Below are positions 4,863-10,898 of a stretch of DNA of 10,898 bases, one piece after another. Both the position numbers and the translations under genes were made by a program. How positions within the stretch are numbered: the stretch's first letter is position 1; each line of letters opens with the position of its first letter. Below the pieces are notes generated by a model. It worked only from the letters and a program-made list of their open reading frames with translations. It had not been told where the DNA came from and made no database searches. The DNA is from Thermoleophilaceae bacterium (GTDB lineage Bacteria; Actinomycetota; Thermoleophilia; Solirubrobacterales; Thermoleophilaceae), in NCBI GenBank assembly GCA_013812065.1, contig JACCUC010000190.1, positions 1 to 10,898 on the forward strand, given 5' to 3'.

Positions 4863-6763
4863 GGGGTCGTCGCCCCCACCCGCTCTCCACGCTGCGGCGC
4901 GATCTTCTCGGGCCGCTCCTCGAAGGTGCCGTGCACCGCGCCGGGGACGCCGTACTCGTACGGGCCGCCGACCACGGTCGGGATGCGGTCGAAGTTGAAG
5001 AGCGGGGGCGGCGAGGAGACCTGCCACTCGAGCGTGTGAGCGCGCCAGGGGTTGGCGTCGGCCTGAGAGCCGCGACGCCAGCTCATGATCATGTTGAACA
5101 GGAAGACCAGGAACGAGAGCCCGAAGAAGAAGGACGACACCGAGATGACCGCGTTGAGCGTTGCGAACTGCTCGGCGTAGTCGGCCACCCGCCGCGGCAT
5201 GCCGTCGATGCCGACAAGGTGCATGGGGCCGAAGGTCAGGTTGAAGAACACGAACGAGAGCCAGAAGTGGATCTTGCCGAGCCGCTCGTTGTACATTCGG
5301 CCGGTCATCTTCGGGAACCAGTGGTAGATCCCGGCGAAGATCGTGAACACGCTGCCGCCGAACAGCACGTAGTGGATGTGGGCGACCACGAAGTAGGTGT
5401 CGGAGACGTGGACCACCACCGGGATGACGGCGAGCATGATGCCGCTGATCCCGCCGAGGACGAACATCGTGATGAAGCCGAGGGCGAACAGCAGCGGCGT
5501 TCGCAGGTGGATGACGCCGCGCCACAGGGTGGCGAGCCACGAGAAGATCTTGATCCCGGTCGGGACGGCGATCAGCATCGTCGTGAGCATCATCGGCACG
5601 CGCAGCCACGTGGCCATGCCCGACACGAACATGTGATGGGCCCAGACCGTGAAGCCGAGCAGCACGATGGCCATGAGCGAGAACGCCATCATCCGGTAGC
5701 CGAAGACCGGCTTGCGCGCGTGCGTGGATACGATCTCGCTGACGATCCCGAACCCGGGCAGCATCATGATGTAGACCGCGGGATGGGAGTAGAACCAGAA
5801 GACGTGCTGGTACATGAGCACGTCGCCGCCGTTGCCCTCGTTGAAGAAGTTCATCCCGAGCGCGCGGTCGAGGAGCACGAAGAACTGCGAGCCGGCGATG
5901 AACGGCGTGGCGATGACCACGAGCAGCGAGGTCGTGAAGTTGGCCCAGACGAGCAGGGGCATGCGGAAGAAGGTCAGCCCCGGCGCCCGCATCGTGATGA
6001 TCGTCACCAGGAAGTTGAGCGCCGTCGCGATCGAGGATGCGCCCGCGAACTGGACTCCGATCGTGAAGAAGTTCTGCCCGAGCGGGGTCTCGGTCGAGAG
6101 CGGCGCGTACGCCGTCCAGCCGGTCGCGAAGGCCCCCCCCGGGGCGAAGAAGGAGGCCGCCATCATCACGCCCGCGACCGGAAGCATCCAGTAGGAGAGG
6201 GCGTTGAGGCGCGGGAACGCCATGTCCGGCGCGCCGATCATCAACGGGATGACGTAGTTCGCGATCCCCGAGAAGGCGGGGATCACGAACAGGAAGATCA
6301 TCAGCGAGGCGTGCACCGAGAACAGGCCGTTGTAGGTGTTGGCGTCGACGAGCTGGGACCCGGGCGCGGCCAGCTCCGCGCGGACGACCATCGCCATCAG
6401 CCCGCCGAGGATGAAGAACACGAACGTGGTGACGATGTACTGGATGCCGATCACCTTGTGATCGGTGTTGACGCGGAAGTAGTCGTGCCACGTGCGGGCC
6501 CCGTGGCCGGAGTGATCCTCGGGGACGGTCGGTGCGCCGGAGCCCCAGCGGAACCAGTAGTCGAAGCAGCCGATGCCCATCAGGAAGGCCATCGGGACGA
6601 CGAGCAGGGAGGTCGTGGTAATCGCCTCGCCGTCGATCGCCGGCTCGATGCCCTGGAGGGCCCGGACGCCGGTGACGAGGCCGGCGCCGAACAGGAAGCC
6701 GATCGGCAGCGAGAGCGCCGCTCGCCACCATCCCGGTCCGGTCAGCTTGGCGGCCAGTGTCAT
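4859..6763 (-). CDS. ctaD: Cytochrome c oxidase subunit I, A2-type haem-copper oxidase
   Basis: Catalytic subunit that reduces oxygen to water and pumps protons, 634 residues. Low-spin haem ligands are H151 (SVHASLM) and H464; the high-spin haem ligand is H462 (AHIHYV); CuB ligands are H327, H376 and H377; the cross-linked tyrosine is Y331. Helix VI reads YSHPAVY (325-331), so the proton-channel glutamate of A1 enzymes is absent (A329) and the Tyr-Ser pair typical of A2 enzymes is present. The K-channel lysine (K405 in PTGIKIF) and D-channel entry residues (D180 and N187 in APDMAFPRLN) are kept. At the Mg/Mn site the usual HDTY reads SDTY (S454, D455). Two extra hydrophobic helices (about 12-34 and 50-70) precede the standard first helix (about 103-127). 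GAGGAGGA lies 7 nt before the ATG. It is followed with a 4-nt overlap by the tandem UspA-like gene, then ctaE; CoxB here is the likely subunit II. Confidence 0.97.
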   Translation of the reverse strand: MTLAAKLTGPGWWRAALSLPIGFLFGAGLVTGVRALQGIEPAIDGEAITTTSLLVVPMAFLMGIGCFDYWFRWGSGAPTVPEDHSGHGARTWHDYFRVNTDHKVIGIQYIVTTFVFFILGGLMAMVVRAELAAPGSQLVDANTYNGLFSVHASLMIFLFVIPAFSGIANYVIPLMIGAPDMAFPRLNALSYWMLPVAGVMMAASFFAPGGAFATGWTAYAPLSTETPLGQNFFTIGVQFAGASSIATALNFLVTIITMRAPGLTFFRMPLLVWANFTTSLLVVIATPFIAGSQFFVLLDRALGMNFFNEGNGGDVLMYQHVFWFYSHPAVYIMMLPGFGIVSEIVSTHARKPVFGYRMMAFSLMAIVLLGFTVWAHHMFVSGMATWLRVPMMLTTMLIAVPTGIKIFSWLATLWRGVIHLRTPLLFALGFITMFVLGGISGIMLAVIPVVVHVSDTYFVVAHIHYVLFGGSVFTIFAGIYHWFPKMTGRMYNERLGKIHFWLSFVFFNLTFGPMHLVGIDGMPRRVADYAEQFATLNAVISVSSFFFGLSFLVFLFNMIMSWRRGSQADANPWRAHTLEWQVSSPPPLFNFDRIPTVVGGPYEYGVPGAVHGTFEERPEKIAPQRGERVGATTP

Positions 6764-6933
6764 TCGCCTGTCCTCCTCATGGTGCCGGCAATTCTACGGC
6801 GCCGCCGCGCGGATCGGGATTTTCCCGCTGGGAGGCTTGCGCTCCGGACGGGCGCGGCGCCAGAGTCCCCCGCGACTGCGCCGTCCAGTCTACCTCGGCG
6901 AACCGCGGAACGCCGGAGATCACGAGGACCGAG
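6764..6933 (-). promoter_or_regulatory. Upstream region of the ctaD operon: -10 box, palindrome, ribosome site
   Basis: This 170-bp gap lies between the AraC-type gene and ctaD. On the minus strand, TAGAAT (6791-6796) is a good TANNNT -10 box placed to give a leader of about 20 nt. GGGATTTTCCC (6816-6826), a small perfect palindrome with GGGA/TCCC arms in an A/T-rich patch, sits where the -35 would be and could be an operator. A second -10-like TAGACT is at 6887-6892 within TAGACTG. The ribosome binding site GAGGAGGA is at 6771-6778. An ATG at 6780 opens a six-residue frame (MRRTGE) whose TGA (6760-6762) overlaps the ctaD ATG. Confidence 0.5.
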
Positions 6934-7359
6934 TCAGGCGGCGAGCGACCGGGCCACCGCGCGATCCTCGCCTGAGGCCGGACCGCCGCTCACCCCGCTG
7001 TCGCCGCTGCGCAGGGCGGAGGGCGCCGCGCCGTGGTGGCGCCGGAAGGCCTTGGCGAACTGTGCCGGCTGGCGGTAGCCGACGGTCATCGCCACCGCGC
7101 GCACGGGTGCGGAGCCGGCGCTCAGGAGGTCGAGCGCGTGGCGCATGCGGACCGCGGCGAGCTGCGCTCGGAAGCTCGTTCCTCCGGCCTCGGCGAAGGC
7201 ACGCTGGAGCTGACGCCGCGAGGTGGCGATGCGCCGGGCCACGTCCTCGAGCTCGAGGTCGAGGTCGTACTCGCGCTCGATGATCTGGACTGCCTCCTCG
7301 TAGAGGTCGTGGCGGCGGGCGATCGTGGTCGGGCGGTTGGCCACGTTGGTGATACGCAC
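6934..7359 (-). CDS. AraC-type DNA-binding protein, lone helix-turn-helix domain
   Basis: The 141-residue protein is almost only the AraC/XylS DNA-binding domain (about 18-117) with two helix-turn-helix units. The first covers ELEDVARRIATSRRQLQRAF (36-55); the second covers PVRAVAMTVGYRQPAQFAKAFRRHHG (85-110), followed by APSALR, the usual end of the domain. There is no sensor domain at the N-terminus and a short, acidic, low-complexity tail at the C-terminus, so it either responds through a partner or binds constitutively. The start is GTG at 7359; no clear Shine-Dalgarno is seen, and a later GTG at codon 6 is possible. It lies between the A1-side operon and the A2-side ctaD operon, on the same strand as both, so it may regulate one or both; that is inference from position. 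Confidence 0.88.
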   Translation of the reverse strand: MRITNVANRPTTIARRHDLYEEAVQIIEREYDLDLELEDVARRIATSRRQLQRAFAEAGGTSFRAQLAAVRMRHALDLLSAGSAPVRAVAMTVGYRQPAQFAKAFRRHHGAAPSALRSGDSGVSGGPASGEDRAVARSLAA

Positions 7360-7468
7360 GGGCCGAGCGGGCGGATCGCTTCAGCGTCGGATCCCATCAG
7401 CCGGCGGGTGCCCGTCCGGACGCTCGAGCGCTCGCTCGCCTGCCCGAGGGATGCGGTACGTCGAGCGA

Positions 7469-7720
7469 TTACCGGTGCTCGTGCGGCAGCGCGGCCATCT
7501 CCTCGCGCGCCGAGCGGATCCATAGCACCACGGCGACGATCCAGGTCACCATGCCGAGCAGGAAGGCGACGAAGTTGAGGAGAACGCCCACGAGGGCGAG
7601 GGCGATGCCCCCCGCGACCATTATCGGGAGGTAGGTCGGGCCCGGGAGGTGGATGTCCTCCGAGGCGGCGGGCGGCGCCTGCGCGCGCAGGCTGCTCTGC
7701 TCCGGGGCCGGCTCGGCCAC
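7469..7720 (-). CDS. Small cytochrome c oxidase subunit IV-like membrane protein
   Basis: The 83-residue protein has a Pro/Ala/Glu-rich N-terminus, the segment DIHLPGPTYLPI (22-33), two transmembrane helices (about 31-50 and 51-68) with a very short turn, and a charged C-terminus (RSAREEMAALPHEHR). The HLPGP-Y-P segment followed by two helices recalls the small subunit-IV-type accessory proteins of actinobacterial and related oxidases; it is shorter than the roughly 130-residue actinobacterial subunit IV. The GTG start at 7720 lies 2 nt after the stop of the 35-residue gene upstream, so the two are probably translated together. It closes the operon ctaD2-ctaA-ctaB. It is likely a structural subunit of the A1-type oxidase, or of both; the assignment rests on motif memory and context. 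Confidence 0.8.
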   Translation of the reverse strand: MAEPAPEQSSLRAQAPPAASEDIHLPGPTYLPIMVAGGIALALVGVLLNFVAFLLGMVTWIVAVVLWIRSAREEMAALPHEHR

Positions 7721-7722
7721 GG

Positions 7723-7830
7723 TCAGCTGTAGACGAGCGCTGCGACGAACGCGCCGGCGAAGACGAGCAGCGAGATCGCACCGGCGATCAGTCCGGTGCG
7801 CAGGTTCTTGAGGGCGAGGCGACGGTCCAT
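7723..7830 (-). CDS. Single-helix small membrane protein (35 aa) in oxidase operon
   Basis: This short gene has ATG at 7830 and TGA at 7723-7725. The N-terminus is basic (MDRRLALKNLRTG), followed by one hydrophobic helix of about 20 residues and the ending ALVYS. Nearly all codons end in G or C and it fits exactly between ctaB (39 nt upstream) and the subunit-IV-like gene (2 nt downstream), which makes real coding likely. The basic KNLRTG followed by a helix recalls the very small oxidase assembly proteins and the N-terminal anchor of Cox11/CtaG found in other cox operons; single-helix subunits of similar size also exist, such as subunit IIa of Thermus ba3 oxidase. Which of these applies cannot be decided from sequence alone. 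No clear ribosome binding site is seen; a TAGACT box lies 10 nt before the ATG. Confidence 0.75.
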   Translation of the reverse strand: MDRRLALKNLRTGLIAGAISLLVFAGAFVAALVYS

Positions 7831-7839
7831 GACCGTGGG

Positions 7840-7846
7840 CAGTCTA
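7840..7846 (-). promoter_or_regulatory. TAGACTG, possible -10 box for a leaderless transcript
   Basis: Read on the minus strand, TAGACT fits the TANNNT pattern of actinobacterial -10 boxes and ends 10 nt before the ATG of the 35-residue gene at 7830. A transcript from it would start almost at that ATG and have practically no leader. The same TAGACTG occurs on the same strand in the leader regions of ctaD and coxB. No -35 element is evident, so the call is tentative. Confidence 0.35.
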
Positions 7847-7869
7847 ACCTCGCCGGCGCCACCGAGCCC

Positions 7870-8796
7870 TCAGAGCCGCGCGTCAACCACCGTGGCCGCG
7901 AACAGCACCGCCAGGTAGGTCAACGAGAAGAGGTAGACCCGCAGCGCCGAGGGGCGATCGGCGCGCCGGCGTAGCCGCTCGGCGAGCACGACGAACGCTG
8001 CTCCCAGGATCGCCGCCGCGACCAGGTACACCGACCCGAAACCGAGCGCGGGCACGAGCAACGGCAGGAGGGTCCAGGCGAGCAGGATCACCGTGTAGAG
8101 GAGTACGTGCCAGCGGGTCTCGCCCTCGCCGCGGACCACCGGCAGCATCGGAACCCCGGCGCGGGCGTACTCGTCCTTCATCAGCAGCGACAGTGCCCAG
8201 AAGTGGGGCGGTGTCCAGAAGAAGACGACGGCGAACAGGTAGATCGCCTCGGCTCCGATCGACCCCGTGGTGGCCGCCCAGGCCACGAGCGGGGGAACCG
8301 CACCAGCCGCGCCTCCGATCACGATGTTCTGGGGGGTGCGGCGCTTGAGCCACAGGGTGTAGACCCCGACGTAGCCGATGAGGCCCCCGAGGGCGAGGGT
8401 CGCGGCGAGCGTGTTGACGGTCAGCGCCAGCAGGGCGAACGAGGCCGCCCCGAGCGCCACGCCGTAGGCCAGGGCGGCGCGCCCGGGAATCCGGCCCGAG
8501 GGGACCGGCCGGTCGCTCGTCCGGGACATCACAGCGTCGATGTCGCGATCGAGGTAATGGTTGATCGCCCCGGCCCCCCCGGCCGACAGGGCGCCGCCCA
8601 CGCACGTGAGCACGATCAGCCCGAGGGAGGGATCGCCGGCCACGATCATCGTCGTCACCGTCGTGAAGAGCAGGAGCGACTGGACCTTGGGCTTGGTGAG
8701 CGCGAGCAGGTCGGCCCCGAGCACGCGCGCGCGGCCGGGTCGCGCGGTCGGCGCCGCTCCTCCTGCGCTGGTGACCGCCGCGGGGGCCTCCATCAT
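7870..8796 (-). CDS. ctaB: Protohaem IX farnesyltransferase (haem O synthase)
   Basis: CtaB transfers a farnesyl group from farnesyl diphosphate to protohaem, giving haem O, the first step towards haem A. The 308-residue multi-helix membrane protein belongs to the UbiA prenyltransferase superfamily. The first Asp-rich motif is clear (NHYLDRDIDAVMSRT, about 79-93, followed by DRPVPSGR), as is the family mark FFWTPPHFWALS (about 191-202) and the following KDEYARAGVPMLP loop. A 26-residue Ala/Pro-rich hydrophilic extension precedes the first helix. The ATG at 8796 overlaps the ctaA stop by 4 nt; a second in-frame ATG directly follows it, so the start could be one codon later. It serves both oxidases encoded here, since both subunits I look like haem A enzymes. 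Confidence 0.97.
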   Translation of the reverse strand: MMEAPAAVTSAGGAAPTARPGRARVLGADLLALTKPKVQSLLLFTTVTTMIVAGDPSLGLIVLTCVGGALSAGGAGAINHYLDRDIDAVMSRTSDRPVPSGRIPGRAALAYGVALGAASFALLALTVNTLAATLALGGLIGYVGVYTLWLKRRTPQNIVIGGAAGAVPPLVAWAATTGSIGAEAIYLFAVVFFWTPPHFWALSLLMKDEYARAGVPMLPVVRGEGETRWHVLLYTVILLAWTLLPLLVPALGFGSVYLVAAAILGAAFVVLAERLRRRADRPSALRVYLFSLTYLAVLFAATVVDARL

Positions 8797-9860
8797 GCGG
8801 GCACCGGCTCGCCGGCGGGCCGGTGCCCGCTGCGATCGTCCCCTGTGGTCTCGGTCCTACCGGCTCGGGCGGGACTCAGCTCGAGCGCCAGCCCGGTCAC
8901 GGACATCCAGAGCAGGGTGGCGACCGTGAGGTGGGCGAGGATCAGGAGCTCGAGCTGATCGGAGATCCACACGTTGAGCGCGCCGAGCAGGATCTGGAGC
9001 AGAAGCAGGCCAATCGACCCGGCGGCCAGGCGCGCCTCGCGCCCCCGCGGGCGCCGTCGGAGCGTCAAGATCGCCAGGGCGAGCACGAGCGCCGCGGCCA
9101 GGTACATGAAGCCCCTGTGGGTGAGGTGCACGTCGGCGAGGCTCGACTGCCCGAACGGCATGAAGCCGCCGTTGCAGGCCGGGAAGTCGGTGCCGCAGGC
9201 GTAGTGGGCGCCCGCGCTCTCGCCCCGGTCGGAGCGGCCGTACTTCTCGGTGCCGGCCATGTATCCGCCCGCCACGATCGTGCACAGGATCGCGGCCGAG
9301 GCGGCAAGGCTGAGCCACCGCAGGCCGCGTTCCCTGCCGGCCGGGCTGCCGCCGGGCCCGCCACCGTGGCCGCGTTGGGGCCGCACTCCCCACCACACGT
9401 ACAAGAGCAGCCCGAGCAGCAGCATCGCGAGCCCGAGGTGCGCGGCTACGAGCGCCGCGTCCAGGTTGCGCTCGACCGTCACCGCGCCGAGCAGTCCCTG
9501 CGCGACGACGAGGACGACTGCGGCGAAGGTCGCCCACACGACGCCGCGGTGCGAGCCGCGCAGCCGCCGCCGGGCCACCACGGCGAGCGCGATCATCAGC
9601 AGCCCGACGGCCGAGGCAAGCGCACGGTGGCTGTACTCGATCACCGCGTTCAGCTCGAGGCCGGGCAGGAGGTCGCCGCGGCAGAGGGGCCAGCCCTGCA
9701 GGCCGCTACCCGCGGGTCCGCACCCGAGCCCCGAGTCCGACAGGCGCACGACGCCCCCGACGACGACGAGCGCGAAGGTCGCCCCGAGGGTGACGAGCAC
9801 GAGCCGGCGCAGACCCGCGCTCGGCCCCTTCCGCGTCAAGTCACGCTTCTCCGCGGTCAT
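8793..9860 (-). CDS. ctaA: Haem A synthase
   Basis: CtaA oxidises the C8 methyl group of haem O to the formyl group of haem A. The 355-residue membrane protein is built of two related four-helix halves. The N-half has GGVVRLSDSGLGC with the cysteine pair C47/C60, EYSHR (E75, H78) and the helix-IV histidine H141 (AHLGLA). The C-half has a second cysteine pair C222/C229 in YACGTDFPAC, LTHRG (H248) and H310 (LAHLT). Paired cysteines in outer loops are known from Bacillus-type CtaA; here both loops have them. A Gly-rich linker (about 162-178) joins the halves and the C-terminus is hydrophilic. The ATG at 9860 directly follows the TAG of ctaD2 with no gap, and no Shine-Dalgarno is seen, so translation is probably coupled to ctaD2. 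Confidence 0.97.
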   Translation of the reverse strand: MTAEKRDLTRKGPSAGLRRLVLVTLGATFALVVVGGVVRLSDSGLGCGPAGSGLQGWPLCRGDLLPGLELNAVIEYSHRALASAVGLLMIALAVVARRRLRGSHRGVVWATFAAVVLVVAQGLLGAVTVERNLDAALVAAHLGLAMLLLGLLLYVWWGVRPQRGHGGGPGGSPAGRERGLRWLSLAASAAILCTIVAGGYMAGTEKYGRSDRGESAGAHYACGTDFPACNGGFMPFGQSSLADVHLTHRGFMYLAAALVLALAILTLRRRPRGREARLAAGSIGLLLLQILLGALNVWISDQLELLILAHLTVATLLWMSVTGLALELSPARAGRTETTGDDRSGHRPAGEPVPA

Positions 9861-10898
9861 CTAGGTCGCGCGCGAGGCCACGGGTTGAGCGACCGAGCCC
9901 GCCGGACGAGCCTCTCGCTCGAGGATCTCGCGGCGGATGTCCTTCATCGGCTCGACCGAGATCACCCGCGGGACGACGTCGAAGTTGTTCTCGGGCGGCG
10001 GCGACTGGGTGAACCACTCGAGCGTGTTTCCCTTCCACGGGTCGTTGCCGGCGCGCTTGCCGCCGCGCAGGCTCAGGCTGACGTTCACGAGCGTGATCAT
10101 CACCCCGATCCCGAGCATGAACGATCCGATCGTCGAGATCAGGTTGAAGACCTCCCAGCCGGCTTCCTCGGGATACCAGTAGATCCGGCGCGGCATGCCC
10201 GACAGCCCGGCCGAGTGCTGGATCAGGAAGGTCAGGTTGAAGCCCACGAACATGACCCAGAACGAGAGCTTCCCGATCCCCTCCGAGAGGAGGCGCCCCG
10301 TCATCTTGGGGAACCAGTAGTAGAGGCCGGCGAAGATGCCGAACACCGAACCGCCGAACAGCACGTAGTGGAGGTGGGCGACGATGAAGTAGGTGTCGTG
10401 GAGCTGCCAGTCCACCGGGAAGACGGCCATCTGGATGCCGGAGATGCCGCCGATCACGAACAGGCCGATGAAGGCGGCCGCGAAGTACAGCGGCGTCCTG
10501 AACATGATCGTCCCCCGCCACAGGGTCGCGAGCCAGTTGAAGATCTTGATCCCGGTCGGGACGGCGATCGCGAACGACGAGAGCATGAAGAAGGCCAGCA
10601 CCACCGTCGCGGTCGGCGTAGTGAACATGTGGTGGGCCCACACGAGCAGCGCGAGGAACGCGATCGCCGCGGTTGCCCCCGCGATCGCCTTGTAGCCGAA
10701 GATCGGCTTGCGGGCGAACACCGGTATGACCTCCGAGATGATCCCAAAGGCGGGCAGGATCATGATGTAGACCTCGGGGTGGCCGAAGAACCAGAACAGG
10801 TGCTGCCACAGCAGCGGGTCGCCGCCCTGGCTCTGGTCGAAGAAGCCCGTCCCGAAGTGGCGGTCGGTCAGCAGCAGGGTCACCGCGCCCGCGATCAC
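9861..10898 (-). CDS. ctaD: Cytochrome c oxidase subunit I, A1-type, N-terminal part outside window
   Basis: The last 345 codons of a second subunit I are visible; the gene continues past the right edge, so the apparent GTG at 10898 is not its start. Helix VI reads FGHPEVYIM, containing a CuB histidine, the D-channel glutamate and the cross-linked tyrosine, the mark of A1 oxidases. Other CuB ligands are in WAHHMF, the K-channel lysine is in PTGIKIF, the Mg/Mn-site pair is intact in LHDTY, and the high- and low-spin haem ligands are in VAHLHYV. The C-terminus (DPWKGNTLEWFTQSPPPENNFD) has the usual subunit-I ending. It heads the visible operon ctaD2-ctaA-ctaB-small ORF-subunit IV. It differs from the ctaD at 4859-6763 at helix VI and the Mg site, so it is a distinct enzyme rather than a recent copy. 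Confidence 0.96.
   Translation of the reverse strand: MIAGAVTLLLTDRHFGTGFFDQSQGGDPLLWQHLFWFFGHPEVYIMILPAFGIISEVIPVFARKPIFGYKAIAGATAAIAFLALLVWAHHMFTTPTATVVLAFFMLSSFAIAVPTGIKIFNWLATLWRGTIMFRTPLYFAAAFIGLFVIGGISGIQMAVFPVDWQLHDTYFIVAHLHYVLFGGSVFGIFAGLYYWFPKMTGRLLSEGIGKLSFWVMFVGFNLTFLIQHSAGLSGMPRRIYWYPEEAGWEVFNLISTIGSFMLGIGVMITLVNVSLSLRGGKRAGNDPWKGNTLEWFTQSPPPENNFDVVPRVISVEPMKDIRREILEREARPAGSVAQPVASRAT

Noticed and set aside
4062..5039. A 325-residue plus-strand frame opposite the tandem UspA-like gene
   Set aside because: It is antisense to a gene with two internally consistent homologous domains and has no family features of its own.
4863..6731. An 899-residue open frame on the minus strand running through ctaD into the tandem UspA-like gene
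   Set aside because: Only its last 276 codons look like protein. The upstream part is His/Arg/Asp-rich low-complexity sequence in an alternate frame of ctaD, a normal result of high GC.
4931..7078. A 715-residue plus-strand open frame opposite ctaD
   Set aside because: Composition is dominated by His, Arg, Asp, Glu and Gly with no recognisable domain, and it lies antisense to a clear ctaD. It is a GC-driven shadow.
7414..7440. GCTCGAGC/CGAGCGCTCG palindromes upstream of the AraC-type gene
   Set aside because: They are short and built of GC-rich repeats common all over this window; there is no spacing or promoter context to support an operator.
1..10898. CRISPR arrays, tRNA or rRNA genes
   Set aside because: No regularly spaced direct repeats and no cloverleaf or rRNA-like stretch was seen on either strand.

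Overview
The window is high-GC DNA with strong G/C bias at third codon positions, frequent GTG starts and tightly overlapping genes. It carries a caa3-type oxidase and an actinobacterial-looking small oxidase subunit. Together these point to an actinobacterium, possibly of the Thermoleophilia (Solirubrobacter/Gaiella-like) group; that placement is inference from gene style, not a search result. Almost the whole window is one aerobic-respiration locus: parts of two different haem-copper oxygen reductases, the haem A biosynthesis genes, and likely electron donors.

Layout, left to right. Positions 1-66 hold the first 22 codons of a probable ISAzo13-like transposase running off the left edge, followed by lower-GC DNA that is probably the IS end. 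A 35-residue single-helix ORF (150-257, minus) and a roughly 190-bp inverted-repeat element with CTAG at both ends (273-465) come next. Then coxB (490-1566, minus), encoding subunit II with a CuA domain fused to cytochrome c. Divergent from coxB is a plus-strand trio: a membrane-anchored cupredoxin (1676-2197), a dihaem cytochrome c lipoprotein (2194-2925) and a small UspA-like protein (2943-3371). These converge on a minus-strand operon read ctaD (A2 type, 4859-6763), then a tandem UspA-like protein (4032-4862), then ctaE/coxC (3385-4032), with 4-nt and 1-nt overlaps. A lone AraC-type DNA-binding protein (6934-7359) lies upstream of that operon. The right third is a second minus-strand operon: ctaD2 (A1 type, cut by the right edge), ctaA, ctaB, a 35-residue single-helix protein and an 83-residue subunit-IV-like protein.

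How they fit together. CtaA and CtaB make haem A through haem O for both oxidases. CoxB, CtaD and CtaE make a caa3 complex whose subunit I has the YSHPAVY signature of A2 oxidases (no helix-VI glutamate). The second subunit I has the GHPEVY signature of A1 oxidases; its subunits II and III are not visible and may lie beyond the right edge. The cupredoxin and dihaem cytochrome are plausible periplasm-side electron carriers to the caa3 complex, and the second haem domain of the dihaem protein closely resembles the one fused to CoxB.

The most unusual points are the side-by-side A1 and A2 subunits I, three UspA-like domains built into the caa3 gene set, two tiny single-helix proteins, a possible MITE separating coxB from one of them, and a possible leader minicistron whose stop overlaps the ctaD start.
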